From Cupriavidus nantongensis (GTDB taxonomy: Bacteria > Pseudomonadota > Gammaproteobacteria > Burkholderiales > Burkholderiaceae): 64,000 nucleotides of DNA. Positions within the stretch are counted from its first letter, which is position 1; each line of letters begins with the position of its first letter. Of this stretch, positions 11,514 to 19,590 are shown piece by piece. The notes beneath the pieces were generated by a model. It saw only the letters and a list, made by a program, of their open reading frames with translations, made no database searches and was not told the DNA's origin. The stretch covers positions 372,001-436,000 of the forward strand of contig NZ_CP014844.1 of NCBI RefSeq assembly GCF_001598055.1, in the 5' to 3' direction. The position numbers and the translations under genes were made by a program.

Positions 11514-12656
11514 ATGGATCGACGCCGCGTCATGTCCCTGGTCAAGACCGCGCTGACCGGTTTTGACAAGCCGCTCTCGCTGATCGTGTTCCTGCTGTTC
11601 GCCACCGGCATCGTGGCGCTGTACTCGGCCGCCATCGACATGCCGGGCCGGGTCGAGGACCAGTTGCGCAACATCCTGCTGTCGTACGTGGTGATGTTCG
11701 TGATCGCCTACCTGCCGACGCAGACGCTGATGCGGGTGGCGGTGCCGATCTATACGGTCGGGGTGGCGCTGCTGATCGCAGTGGCCATGTTCGGCCTGAT
11801 CCGCAAGGGCGCGCGCCGCTGGCTCTATGTCGGCATGGTGATCCAGCCGTCCGAGATCATGAAGATCTCGATGCCGCTGATGCTGGCGTGGTACTTCCAG
11901 AAGCGCGAGGGCGTGATCCGCTGGTTCGACTTCGTCGTCGCGCTGGTGCTGCTGCTGATCCCGGTGGGCCTGATCGCCAAGCAGCCCGACCTGGGCACGG
12001 CGCTGCTGGTGATGGCCGCGGGCCTGTACGTGATCTATTTCGCCGGGCTGTCGTGGAAGCTGATCCTGCCGCTGATGGCGATCCTGGTGGTCGCCATCAC
12101 GCTGCTGATCACCTTCCAGAACGACATGTGCGCGCCGGGCGTGAACTGGCCGGTGCTGCACGACTACCAGCAGCACCGCGTCTGCACGCTGCTGGACCCG
12201 ACCAGCGATCCGCTCGGCAAGGGCTTCCACACGATCCAGTCGATCATCGCGATCGGCTCGGGCGGGGTCGAGGGCAAGGGCTGGCTCAAGGGAACGCAGA
12301 CCCACCTGGAGTTCATCCCGGAAAAGCACACCGACTTTATCTTCGCCGTGTACTCGGAAGAGTTCGGCCTGATCGGCAACGCGGTGCTGCTGGTGCTGTA
12401 TCTGCTGCTGATCTTCCGCGGGCTCTTTATCGCGGCCAATGCGCCGACGCTGTTCTCGCGGCTGCTGGCGGGATCGATCACGCTGATCTTCTTCACCTAT
12501 GCCTTCGTCAACATGGGCATGGTCAGCGGCATCCTGCCGGTGGTGGGCGTGCCGCTGCCGCTGCTGAGCTACGGCGGCACCGCGCTGGTGACGCTGGGCG
12601 CGGGCATCGGCATCTTGATGAGCATTTCGCGGCAGAAGCGGCTGATTCAGACGTAG
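11514..12656 (+). CDS. rodA: SEDS-family peptidoglycan glycosyltransferase RodA
   Basis: 380 residues with about ten membrane helices and the SEDS signatures: RKGARRW, PSEIMK, KQPDLGTALL, the long periplasmic loop around DPTSDPLGKGFH, and the C-terminal GVPLPLLSYGGTALV. RodA polymerises lipid II in the elongation complex. GGAG stands about 9 bases before the ATG, and the gene follows mrdA closely, so the two are surely co-transcribed. Some annotations call it mrdB. Confidence 0.96.
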   Translation: MDRRRVMSLVKTALTGFDKPLSLIVFLLFATGIVALYSAAIDMPGRVEDQLRNILLSYVVMFVIAYLPTQTLMRVAVPIYTVGVALLIAVAMFGLIRKGARRWLYVGMVIQPSEIMKISMPLMLAWYFQKREGVIRWFDFVVALVLLLIPVGLIAKQPDLGTALLVMAAGLYVIYFAGLSWKLILPLMAILVVAITLLITFQNDMCAPGVNWPVLHDYQQHRVCTLLDPTSDPLGKGFHTIQSIIAIGSGGVEGKGWLKGTQTHLEFIPEKHTDFIFAVYSEEFGLIGNAVLLVLYLLLIFRGLFIAANAPTLFSRLLAGSITLIFFTYAFVNMGMVSGILPVVGVPLPLLSYGGTALVTLGAGIGILMSISRQKRLIQT

Positions 12657-12738
12657 GCGGGGTTGCTCGCCTCGGACTCTTTTGCTTTGGTGGGTTTGCT
12701 AAACTGCCACCCACTTTACCTCTACCGGTCCACGCCCC

Positions 12739-13425
12739 ATGAACGCCCAAGACGTTGCCGCCTACCTGCAGAGCCATCCCGAGTTCTTCGAAGAGCATGC
12801 CGAGCTGCTGGCCGCGGTGCAGCTGACCAGCCCGCACAGCCATCGTGCCGTGTCGCTGCAGGAGCGCCAGATGGAAATCCTGCGCGAGAAGAACAAGGGC
12901 CTGGAGCTGCGCCTGGCGGACCTGGTCCGCCATGGCCACGAGAACGACCGCACCCAGCAGCGCCTGCACGACTGGCAGTTGCGCCTGCTGGCCGAGGCCG
13001 ATTCGCATGCGCTGCCGTATGCGGTGCAGGACGGCCTGCAGCAGGTGTTCGACGTGCCGGCGGTGGCGCTCAGGCTGTGGGATGTCGCCGAGCAGTACGC
13101 GCACATGGAAGTCGCGCAGGGTGCCAGCGAAGACCTGCGCATCTTTGCCGAGGGCCTGCGCGCGCCATACTGCGGCAGCAACAGCGGCTTCGAGGCGGCC
13201 AGCCTGCTGGAGCGCGACGATATCACCTCGCTGGCGATGGTGACGCTGCGCGTGCCGCTGCCCGCCGGCAAGGCAGAGGCCGGCGCCGACGTGCGGGGCG
13301 CCGCCTTTGGCCTGCTGGTGCTGGGCTCGCCCGATCCGCGCCGTTTCCACGACGGCATGGGCACCGCCTACCTGTCGCAGATCGGCGAGGTCGCGGGCGC
13401 CGCGCTGAACCGGCTGCGCGACTGA
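12739..13425 (+). CDS. DUF484-family protein
   Basis: 228 residues. It starts with the typical DUF484 segment NAQDVAAYLQSHPEFFEEH, then a helical SLQERQMEILREKNKGLELRL stretch and a GAF-like C-terminal half. In many proteobacteria this family sits between dapF and xerC, and here xerC follows 23 bases later, supporting the assignment. Its molecular function is not established. A TAAACT hexamer at 12700-12705 could be the -10 of its promoter, without a clear -35. Cytoplasmic, with no signal peptide or membrane helix. Confidence 0.88.
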   Translation: MNAQDVAAYLQSHPEFFEEHAELLAAVQLTSPHSHRAVSLQERQMEILREKNKGLELRLADLVRHGHENDRTQQRLHDWQLRLLAEADSHALPYAVQDGLQQVFDVPAVALRLWDVAEQYAHMEVAQGASEDLRIFAEGLRAPYCGSNSGFEAASLLERDDITSLAMVTLRVPLPAGKAEAGADVRGAAFGLLVLGSPDPRRFHDGMGTAYLSQIGEVAGAALNRLRD

Positions 13426-13448
13426 AGCCGCGGCCTTGCGATAACGCC

Positions 13449-14525
13449 ATGACGGCACGCCGGCCGCCGCGCGCTGTGGTCCCATCGTCGGCGCCCGCGG
13501 ACGGCGAAGCGCCCCTGCCAGACCCGCTGGTCGCGCGCTACCTCGACTGGCTGCGCGGCAGCCGCAAGCTGGCCGAGCACACGCTGTCCGGCTATGCGCG
13601 CGAACTGCGCGTGCTGCAGGCGCACGCGGCGCAGCATGCGCCGGGCGTCGCGCTGCTGGCGCTGCAGACCCACCATATCCGCCATTTCGCCGCGCGGCTG
13701 CATGCCGCGGGGCTGGTCGGCACCAGCATCGCGCGCGCGCTGTCGGCATGGCGCGGCTTCTATCTGTGGGCGGCGCGCCATGGCCATGGCGTGACCGTGA
13801 ATCCGGTCGACGGCGTGCGCGCGCCGCGCTCCGGGCACGCGCTGCCCAAGGCGCTGTCGGTCGAGCACGCGGTGGCGCTGGTGGCGCACCCTGCCGGCAC
13901 CGATGCCGAGGCGCTGCGCGACCAGGCCGTCTACGAACTGTTCTACTCGAGCGGGCTGCGGCTGTCCGAGCTGGTGCAGCTGGACCTGCGCTATGCCGAT
14001 GCCGACGGCTACCGCTCCAGCGGCTGGCTCGACCTGGCCGGCGCAGAGGTGACCGTGACTGGCAAGGGCTCGCGCCAACGCTCGGTGCCGGTCGGCAGCA
14101 AGGCCATCGCCGCGCTGCAGGCGTGGCTGGCGGTGCGCGACGGCTTGCTGCGGCCGGGCGCCGCGCCCGAAGACGCCAATGCGCTGTTTCTCGGCCCGCG
14201 CGGGCGGCGCCTGTCGATGCGCACGGTGCAGCTGCGGCTCAAGCAGCAGGCGCTGCGCGCCGGGGTGCCGGCCGACGTGCATCCGCATATGCTGCGGCAT
14301 TCGTTTGCCACGCACCTGCTGCAATCTTCCGGCGACCTGCGCGCGGTGCAGGAGATGCTGGGCCATGCCAGCATCTCGACCACGCAGGTCTACACCGCAC
14401 TCGATTTCCAGCACCTGGCCAAGGTCTACGACAAGGCCCATCCGCGTGCCGGCCGCGCGCGCAGGAAACCGGCGGCCGATGCCGCGGCCGGCGCGGCGCC
14501 AATCGACGAGACCCAGGAAGACTGA
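13449..14525 (+). CDS. xerC: tyrosine recombinase XerC
   Basis: 358 residues. The N-terminal SAM-like DNA-binding domain (about 25-125) precedes a catalytic domain with all expected residues: Arg171 (SGLRLSEL), Lys206 (TGKGS), His280 and Arg283 (HMLRH), His306 (LGHAS) and Tyr315 (TQVYT). XerC acts with XerD at dif to resolve chromosome dimers. The position directly after the DUF484 gene favours XerC over XerD or a mobile-element integrase. The N-terminus is about 20 residues longer than average and the C-terminus carries an Ala-rich tail. Confidence 0.93.
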   Translation: MTARRPPRAVVPSSAPADGEAPLPDPLVARYLDWLRGSRKLAEHTLSGYARELRVLQAHAAQHAPGVALLALQTHHIRHFAARLHAAGLVGTSIARALSAWRGFYLWAARHGHGVTVNPVDGVRAPRSGHALPKALSVEHAVALVAHPAGTDAEALRDQAVYELFYSSGLRLSELVQLDLRYADADGYRSSGWLDLAGAEVTVTGKGSRQRSVPVGSKAIAALQAWLAVRDGLLRPGAAPEDANALFLGPRGRRLSMRTVQLRLKQQALRAGVPADVHPHMLRHSFATHLLQSSGDLRAVQEMLGHASISTTQVYTALDFQHLAKVYDKAHPRAGRARRKPAADAAAGAAPIDETQED

Positions 14526-14526
14526 C

Positions 14527-15483
14527 TCACTCCCACTGCGCCAGCACCTCGCGGAAGCGCTCGATCTCGGGCAGCAGCCAGCCGCGGAACGCCTGCACCT
14601 TGGGCAAATTGAGTGAACCCGGCGCGCACACGAAGTACAGCAGCCACGGGCACGGGATGCTGACGTCGAACAGCCGCACCACGCGCCCGGACAGCAGGTC
14701 GTTGCACGCCAGCGACGAGCGGATCAGCGCGATGCCCTGGCCTTCCGAGGCGGCCTGCAGCAGCAGCGACGAATCTTCCAGCAGCAGGCCCTTGCGCGGC
14801 TCGGGCCAGTCCAGCCCGGCGGCCTCGAACCACGGCTTCCACGGATCGCCCTCGCCGCGCAGCAGCGGCATGCCCGCCATGTCCTGCGGCCGCGCCGGCA
14901 GCCGGCCGCCGTTGAAGGCCGGGCTGCACACCGGGAAGAACACGTCGTCGAGCAGCCGCTCCACATACAGGCCGGGATAGTCGCCGCTGCCCATGCGCAG
15001 CGCGACATCGACTTCTTCGTGCGCAAAGTTGACCAGCGTGTTCGACGACAGCAGCTCGACATCGAGTTCCGGGTGGCGCTCGATAAAGCTGCCGATGCGC
15101 GGCGTCAGCCAGCGCGCGGCGAATGACGGCATGGTGCTGATGGTCAGGCGCTTGTCGCGGTTGCCGGCCTGCAGCGCGCGCGTGGCATCGGCGATCTGCA
15201 GCAGCGCGTCGCGCACGCGCTCGGCATAGAGCCGGCCCGCCGGGGTTAGCGCCACGCGCTTGCCGTGGCGCTCGAACAGCGGCATGCCCAGTTCCTCTTC
15301 CAGCGCACGGATCTGATGGCTGACCGCGCCGTGGGTGACGAACAGCTCGGTAGCCGCGCGCGAGAAGCTCTCGTGCCGCGCCGCGGCTTCGAACGCGCGC
15401 AGCGCGGTCAGAGCCGGCAGGCGCGGCAACTCGCGGTGCCAGCCGCGCGGCAGGTCTTTCTCCCAGGCGCTTTTCCAGGCCAT
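14527..15483 (-). CDS. LysR-family transcriptional regulator, GcvA-like
   Basis: 318 residues. A winged helix-turn-helix occupies about residues 22-80 (ALRAFEAAARHESFSRAATEL, then VSHQIRALEEELGMPLF), followed by a periplasmic-binding-protein-like effector domain. The VTHGAVSHQI helix and the overall sequence resemble the GcvA/AmpR branch. GGAGG lies 6 bases before the ATG. It is divergent from the DUF2917 gene and convergent with xerC (1 base between stops). The divergent layout suggests that it controls itself and the DUF2917 gene; the effector is unknown. Confidence 0.9.
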   Translation of the reverse strand: MAWKSAWEKDLPRGWHRELPRLPALTALRAFEAAARHESFSRAATELFVTHGAVSHQIRALEEELGMPLFERHGKRVALTPAGRLYAERVRDALLQIADATRALQAGNRDKRLTISTMPSFAARWLTPRIGSFIERHPELDVELLSSNTLVNFAHEEVDVALRMGSGDYPGLYVERLLDDVFFPVCSPAFNGGRLPARPQDMAGMPLLRGEGDPWKPWFEAAGLDWPEPRKGLLLEDSSLLLQAASEGQGIALIRSSLACNDLLSGRVVRLFDVSIPCPWLLYFVCAPGSLNLPKVQAFRGWLLPEIERFREVLAQWE

Positions 15484-15536
15484 GGCCGCCTCCAGACGAA
15501 CGGGGTTATGTGAGATTGGCTAACAAGAACAAAGAA

Positions 15537-15576
15537 AATATATCGTTTTGATAGTGGTCGGGCAATCACTAATATT
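15537..15576. promoter_or_regulatory. interlocked divergent promoters for the LysR and DUF2917 genes
   Basis: Plus strand: TTGATA (15548-15553), 17-base spacer, AATATT (15571-15576), reading toward the DUF2917 gene. Minus strand: TTGCCC (15565 down to 15560), 17-base spacer, TATATT (15542 down to 15537), reading toward the lysR gene. The two promoters overlap, so RNA polymerase could occupy only one at a time. The surrounding 80 bases are strikingly AT-rich for this genome. The assignments rest on spacing and match to sigma-70 consensus. Confidence 0.6.
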
Positions 15577-15731
15577 CCATCACCGGCCCCCGCAGTTGCA
15601 CACCTCTTTGCAGCGATGTTCGCAGGATTTAACTGGCCTGGTCCCCTTGCCGGGCCAATTCCTGCGACTCGCCGCGAATCCGTATTGCGTCTGGCGTATC
15701 CCCGCCAGGGCCGGCCGAACGGAGAACCACC

Positions 15732-16100
15732 ATGAAAACCGTGCTCACAACGACCGAGTTCACCCTGAATCCTGGCGAAGTCACCACGCTGTCGGTGCAT
15801 GCGGCCCAGCGCCTCCATATTGCCGAGGCCCGCGGCACCGATGTCTGGCTGACCCGCGAGAACGATTCCGAGGACTACTGGCTGCGTTGTGGCGGCAGCC
15901 TGCTGCTGCGCGCCGGGGACGAGGTGGTGCTCAGCATCGACCCGCGCGCCTTGCATCCGGTGCGCCTGGCGCTGATTGCCGAGGCCCGCCGCCCGGCGCT
16001 GGCGCTGGCCGACCTGCCGCACCTGGTGTACCGCAGCCTGCGCCGCCTGGTTCGAGGCACCGAGTGGACGCCTAACCAGGACCGGGTCACCGCCTCCTGA
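15732..16100 (+). CDS. DUF2917-family protein
   Basis: 122 residues. A short beta-rich domain (about 1-80) contains IAEARGTDVWLTRENDSEDYWL and LLLRAGDEVVLS, matching DUF2917, a family found mainly in Burkholderiales. The fold looks like a cupin-type or jelly-roll half-barrel, but no metal ligands are obvious and the function is unknown. GGAG lies 8 bases before the ATG. It is divergent from a LysR regulator and followed by an intrinsic terminator at 16231-16254, so it probably forms a single-gene transcript. Confidence 0.8.
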   Translation: MKTVLTTTEFTLNPGEVTTLSVHAAQRLHIAEARGTDVWLTRENDSEDYWLRCGGSLLLRAGDEVVLSIDPRALHPVRLALIAEARRPALALADLPHLVYRSLRRLVRGTEWTPNQDRVTAS

Positions 16101-16230
16101 AGCGGGGCCGGGCGGGGCAGCCTCCGCGTCGCACCGGGACCGGGGCCATCTGCGCCTGGTCTGGTCGCGTGACGCATCGGACGGTTCGCCGCCCCGGGCA
16201 CGCTGAAGGGGCCGAGGCGGGGCAAGTTGG

Positions 16231-16254
16231 GGGCCGGCGCAAGCCGGCCCTTTT
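16231..16254 (+). terminator. intrinsic terminator with GCAA loop
   Basis: A perfect 8-bp stem GGGCCGGC / GCCGGCCC with a GCAA (GNRA-type) loop is followed by TTTT. It ends the DUF2917 transcript. It lies only 15 bases before the lipB start codon, which leaves little room for a separate lipB promoter. Confidence 0.88.
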
Positions 16255-16269
16255 CGTTACACTCTCGCC

Positions 16270-16998
16270 ATGCATCCGATTCAAGTCATCGAACGCGGCC
16301 GCGAGGACTATCAGCCGTGTTTCGACGCGATGCGCGCCTTCACCGCCGCACGCACCCCCGAGACGCCCGACCAGGTCTGGCTGGTCGAGCATCCGCCGGT
16401 CTACACGCTGGGCCAGGCGGGCGACCCCGCGCACCTGCTGGCCCCGGACGAGCGGATTCCGGTGGTGCAGATCGACCGTGGCGGACAGATCACGTATCAC
16501 GGCCCGGGACAGGTGGTGGCCTACCTGCTGCTGGACCTGCGCCGCCGCCGGCTGATGGTGCGCGAGCTGGTGCACGGCATCGAGCAGGCCGTGCTGGACA
16601 CGCTCGCGGCGTATAATCTCGCAGCCGAACGCAAGCCCGGCGCCCCCGGCATCTACCTGTCCGGCGGGCCGCACCAGGGCGCCAAGATTGCCGCGCTCGG
16701 CCTCAAGATCCGCAACGGCTGCAGCTACCACGGCGTCAGCCTCAACGTGCAGATGGACCTGTCGCCGTTCCTGCGCATCAATCCCTGCGGCTATGCCGGC
16801 CTGGAAACGGTCGACATGGCCACCGCGGGCGCCACCTGCCCGGTGGCGGATGCCGGTGGCGCCCCAGTGCCCGTGACCGCGGCAACACAACCCGAGATCG
16901 CACAGCGCCTGGCGGCTGCATTGTGCGAGGTGCTGGCAGCGCACGAGGCTCGCGTGCTGGCGGCCGAAGAAGCTGCCGCCCCGGCCCTGGCCTCCTAG
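16270..16998 (+). CDS. lipB: octanoyl-[acyl-carrier-protein]:protein octanoyltransferase LipB
   Basis: 242 residues. LipB moves the octanoyl group from octanoyl-ACP to lipoyl domains. The signature [11 protein letters not shown], Lys139 (GAKIAALG) and Cys173 (NPCGYAGL) of the catalytic Cys/Lys dyad are present. The C-terminus is extended by an Ala-rich tail of about 20 residues. lipA follows after 40 bases, the usual pair for lipoate synthesis. A TACACT -10-like hexamer at 16258-16263 ends 6 bases before the ATG, so the message may be leaderless. Confidence 0.95.
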   Translation: MHPIQVIERGREDYQPCFDAMRAFTAARTPETPDQVWLVEHPPVYTLGQAGDPAHLLAPDERIPVVQIDRGGQITYHGPGQVVAYLLLDLRRRRLMVRELVHGIEQAVLDTLAAYNLAAERKPGAPGIYLSGGPHQGAKIAALGLKIRNGCSYHGVSLNVQMDLSPFLRINPCGYAGLETVDMATAGATCPVADAGGAPVPVTAATQPEIAQRLAAALCEVLAAHEARVLAAEEAAAPALAS

Positions 16999-17038
16999 TC
17001 AAAAGCGAAATGCACGCCGAGCGCGTGCGGAGAAATGT

Positions 17039-18043
17039 ATGAGCGACGCACTGATCGCCCCCAACGCAGCTTCCAGCGAAGCCCCGCAGTCCCCCGCGGA
17101 GCAGTACGACCCGACCCGCAAGCAGAAGTCGGCCGACAAGACCGCGCGCATCCCCATCAAGATCGTGCCGGCCGAGAAGCTCAAGAAGCCGGACTGGATC
17201 CGAGTGAAGGCCGCCACCGGCAATTCGCGTTTCTATGAGATCAAGGACATCCTGCGCGCCAACAACCTGGTGACGGTGTGCGAGGAAGCCAGCTGCCCCA
17301 ACATCGGTGAATGCTTCGGCAAGGGCACGGCCACCTTCATGATCATGGGCGACAAGTGCACGCGCCGCTGCCCGTTCTGCGACGTCGGCCACGGCCGCCC
17401 CGATCCGCTCGACGTGAACGAGCCGGGCAACCTGGCCCGCACCATCGCGCAGCTGAAGCTGAACTACGTGGTCATCACCAGCGTCGACCGCGACGACCTG
17501 CGCGACGGCGGCGCCCAGCACTATGTCGACTGCATCTCGCAGACGCGCGAGCTGTCGCCCAATACCCGCATCGAAGTGCTGGTGCCCGACTTCCGCGGCC
17601 GCCTGGACAAGGCGCTGGACATCCTGCAGGCGTGCCCGCCCGACGTGATGAACCACAACATGGAAACCGTGCCGCGCCTGTACAAGCAGGCCCGCCCGGG
17701 CGCCGACTACGCGCACTCGCTCAAGCTGCTGCAGGAATTCAAGCGCCGCAATCCCAACGTCCCGACCAAGTCCGGCCTGATGGTCGGCCTGGGCGAGACC
17801 GACGAGGAAATCCTGGAAGTCATGCGCGACATGCGCGCGCACGACATCGACATGCTGACCATTGGCCAGTACCTGGCGCCGTCGAACCACCACCTGCCGG
17901 TGCTGCGCTACGTGCATCCCGACACGTTCAAGATGTTCGAGGACGAGGCCTACAAGATGGGCTTCACCCACGCTGCCGTGGGGGCGATGGTGCGCAGTTC
18001 CTACCATGCCGACCAGCAGGCGCATCAGGCGGGGTTTGCCTGA
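17039..18043 (+). CDS. lipA: lipoyl synthase LipA
   Basis: 334 residues. This radical SAM enzyme inserts two sulfurs into protein-bound octanoyl groups. Both iron-sulfur cluster motifs are complete: the auxiliary cluster Cys81-Cys86-Cys92 ([12 protein letters not shown]) and the radical SAM cluster Cys107-Cys111-Cys114 (CTRRCPFC). The conserved VGLGETDEE segment is also present. It completes the lipB-lipA pair and is followed by a strong intrinsic terminator. Confidence 0.97.
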   Translation: MSDALIAPNAASSEAPQSPAEQYDPTRKQKSADKTARIPIKIVPAEKLKKPDWIRVKAATGNSRFYEIKDILRANNLVTVCEEASCPNIGECFGKGTATFMIMGDKCTRRCPFCDVGHGRPDPLDVNEPGNLARTIAQLKLNYVVITSVDRDDLRDGGAQHYVDCISQTRELSPNTRIEVLVPDFRGRLDKALDILQACPPDVMNHNMETVPRLYKQARPGADYAHSLKLLQEFKRRNPNVPTKSGLMVGLGETDEEILEVMRDMRAHDIDMLTIGQYLAPSNHHLPVLRYVHPDTFKMFEDEAYKMGFTHAAVGAMVRSSYHADQQAHQAGFA

Positions 18044-18063
18044 GCGGGTTGGTTGGGAATATG

Positions 18064-18093
18064 AAAACGGCCGGGGATTTCCCCGGCCGTTTT
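18064..18093. terminator. strong bidirectional terminator after lipA
   Basis: A perfect 13-bp stem, AAAACGGCCGGGG (18064-18076) and CCCCGGCCGTTTT (18081-18093), with loop ATTT and a further T. It ends lipA on the plus strand and can serve the minus-strand parDE remnant through its A-tract. Confidence 0.93.
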
Positions 18094-18144
18094 TGTTCTC
18101 GCTCGTGCCCGCCTCTTGGCCAGGCGCCACTGGCCATCGTCGAC

Positions 18145-18456
18145 TCAATCCGACTCGTTCAGCATCGTCTCGTAGTCCCGACCGCCATAGAACAAGCCAA
18201 TGATGGAGACCTTGTCGGTATCCACGGCGAACGCGATCACGGCGCGCTTTCTGTAATGGGTAATCCGCAGCCCTGGCCGCACGTCATCGCGCAGGGTGCC
18301 GCGATGCGGAAATGCACTGAGCGACTCGCAATATTCCACGATCGCGTCGGTGTACCGCGCCGCGATGTAGGGCTAGGCTTCTTCGGCGATATAGTCGTAC
18401 AAGCTCTCAAGTTGCTCCACGAATTCCGGCGCAAAGACTACGGGATAGGTTCTCAT
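18145..18456 (-). pseudogene. ParE/RelE-family toxin with an in-frame amber stop
   Basis: Reading from the ATG at 18456 gives 27 residues starting MRTYPVVFAPEFVEQL, then a TAG at 18375-18373. The same frame continues for 75 more residues with clear ParE-like content (YIAARYTDAIVEYCESL, RGTLRDDVRPGLRI, AVIAFAVDTDKVSIIGLFYGGRDYE). The ATG overlaps the antitoxin stop as ATGA, the usual arrangement for translationally coupled toxin genes. A single base change would restore the gene. As read, the full-length toxin cannot be made unless amber suppression occurs; a 64-residue restart from the ATG at 18339 would lack the first helices. Confidence 0.8.
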
Positions 18457-18731
18457 CGGCCTTTGGCTTTCCCTGCCTGTCTGGCAGCCAGACGAGCGCG
18501 AACGTCATCTGCGGTCACGGCACGGGACGGATCGGCCTGAAGCGCATCGTAGGCAGGGCCCACTTGCTGCAGCAGCCACGCGTCGACGGCCCGGTCACGC
18601 GCCAGCAATGTACGCAGGCCATCGCGGATGACCTCGCTTTCACTGGCATATTCGCCAGACCGCACCTTGTCCTTGACCGCCTGAGCCATTTCGGTCGGCA
18701 GCGTGACGCTCAATTGTTGCGTGGTTCGCAT
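18453..18731 (-). CDS. ParD-like ribbon-helix-helix antitoxin
   Basis: 92 residues. The N-terminal MRTTQQLSVTLPTEMAQAVKDKV and the following GEYASESEVIRDGLRTLLARD form the ribbon-helix-helix DNA-binding domain of the ParD/CC2985 type; the C-terminal half would bind the toxin. The start at 18731 has GGGAG about 7 bases upstream and a perfect 17-bp palindrome 16 bases further on, as expected for an autoregulated antitoxin. It remains intact although its toxin partner has a nonsense codon. Confidence 0.85.
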   Translation of the reverse strand: MRTTQQLSVTLPTEMAQAVKDKVRSGEYASESEVIRDGLRTLLARDRAVDAWLLQQVGPAYDALQADPSRAVTADDVRARLAARQAGKAKGR

Positions 18732-18746
18732 GACGATCTCCCATCG

Positions 18747-18763
18747 GTAGGATTTAATCCTAC
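18747..18763 (-). promoter_or_regulatory. palindromic operator of the parDE-like locus
   Basis: GTAGGATTTAATCCTAC is a perfect palindrome around a central base. It lies immediately upstream of the antitoxin ribosome binding site and overlaps where the -10 box would be. ParD-type antitoxins repress their own promoters through such sites. That this antitoxin binds here is inferred from position. Confidence 0.65.
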
Positions 18764-18853
18764 TCCCGCCGATTAGCGCCGTCCACCCGCCGACCTGCGC
18801 CCTCCTAGGGTCAACCCCGACTGTCCCCGCTCGATCCATTTCGATATGATGAA

Positions 18854-18876
18854 TTCATCGATAAATTATCGATGAA
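18854..18876 (+). promoter_or_regulatory. 23-bp perfect palindrome upstream of the pxp operon
   Basis: Arms TTCATCGATAA (18854-18864) and TTATCGATGAA (18866-18876) flank a central A. Downstream lie GTCACA (18887-18892), a 16-base spacer and TACACT (18909-18914), a plausible promoter with the start codon of pxpB about 29 bases further. The palindrome therefore sits around -45 to -67, a typical activator position, although a repressor is possible. The cognate regulator is not encoded next to it. Confidence 0.6.
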
Positions 18877-18942
18877 ATACCAATACGTCACATTCCGGCT
18901 TGTCTGCCTACACTGGGTAGCAAGTGCGCTACCAGGAATCTC

Positions 18943-19590
18943 ATGAACTGCACCGTCCACCGACTTGCCGAGCAGGCGCTGCTGTACAGCGTCGCGCCGC
19001 CCGCATCGCTGGCAGTCCAGCGCCGCATCTGGGCCATGGCCGCGCGTGCTGCGGACTGGCGCGGCGTGGTCGACGTGGTGCCGGGCATGAATAACCTGAC
19101 CGTGATCTTCGACGGCAGTGCCGATGTCGACGCGCTCGAGCGCAACCTGAAGCTGGCGTGGGCCTCGGGCGAGGCGCGCAATGCGACCGGCAAGCTGGTC
19201 GAGATCCCGGTGCGCTACGGCGGCGAGCATGGCCCGGACCTGGGAGACGTCGCCGCGCATACCGGCCTGACGCCGCAGGAAGTGGTGCGCCGCCATGCGG
19301 CGGGCGAGTACGTGGTCTACTTCCTCGGCTTTCAGCCCGGCTTCGCCTACATGGGCGGCCTGGCGCCGGAACTGGCCACGCCGCGCCGGCGCGAGCCGCG
19401 GGTGGCGGTGCCGGCCGGGTCGGTCGGCATCGGTGGCGAGCAGACCGGCATCTATCCGGCGGTGCTGCCGGGCGGCTGGCAGCTGATCGGGCGCACCGAC
19501 GCCGAGCTGTTCGTGGCGGATCGTGATCCGCCGTCCCTGTTCGCGCCCGGCGATACCGTGCGCTTCGTTGCCGAGGAAATCATCGCGTGA
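18943..19590 (+). CDS. pxpB: 5-oxoprolinase subunit PxpB (KipI-like)
   Basis: 215 residues of the KipI/PxpB family, with VDVVPGMNNLTVIFD near the N-terminus and the conserved GFQPGFAYMGGL and GSVGIGGEQTGIYP segments. With PxpA and PxpC it forms the ATP-dependent 5-oxoprolinase that opens 5-oxo-L-proline (pyroglutamate) to glutamate. The older name KipI reflects the Bacillus sporulation-kinase inhibitor, an unlikely role here. pxpC begins at a GTG overlapping its stop codon, so translation is coupled. Confidence 0.93.
   Translation: MNCTVHRLAEQALLYSVAPPASLAVQRRIWAMAARAADWRGVVDVVPGMNNLTVIFDGSADVDALERNLKLAWASGEARNATGKLVEIPVRYGGEHGPDLGDVAAHTGLTPQEVVRRHAAGEYVVYFLGFQPGFAYMGGLAPELATPRRREPRVAVPAGSVGIGGEQTGIYPAVLPGGWQLIGRTDAELFVADRDPPSLFAPGDTVRFVAEEIIA

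Noticed and set aside
13449..14525. Integrase of a mobile element
   Set aside because: Position after a DUF484 gene, no attachment site or cargo; fits chromosomal XerC.
16612..16617. TATAAT inside lipB as a promoter for lipA
   Set aside because: It encodes Tyr-Asn within lipB, has no -35 at a suitable distance and is over 400 bases from lipA.
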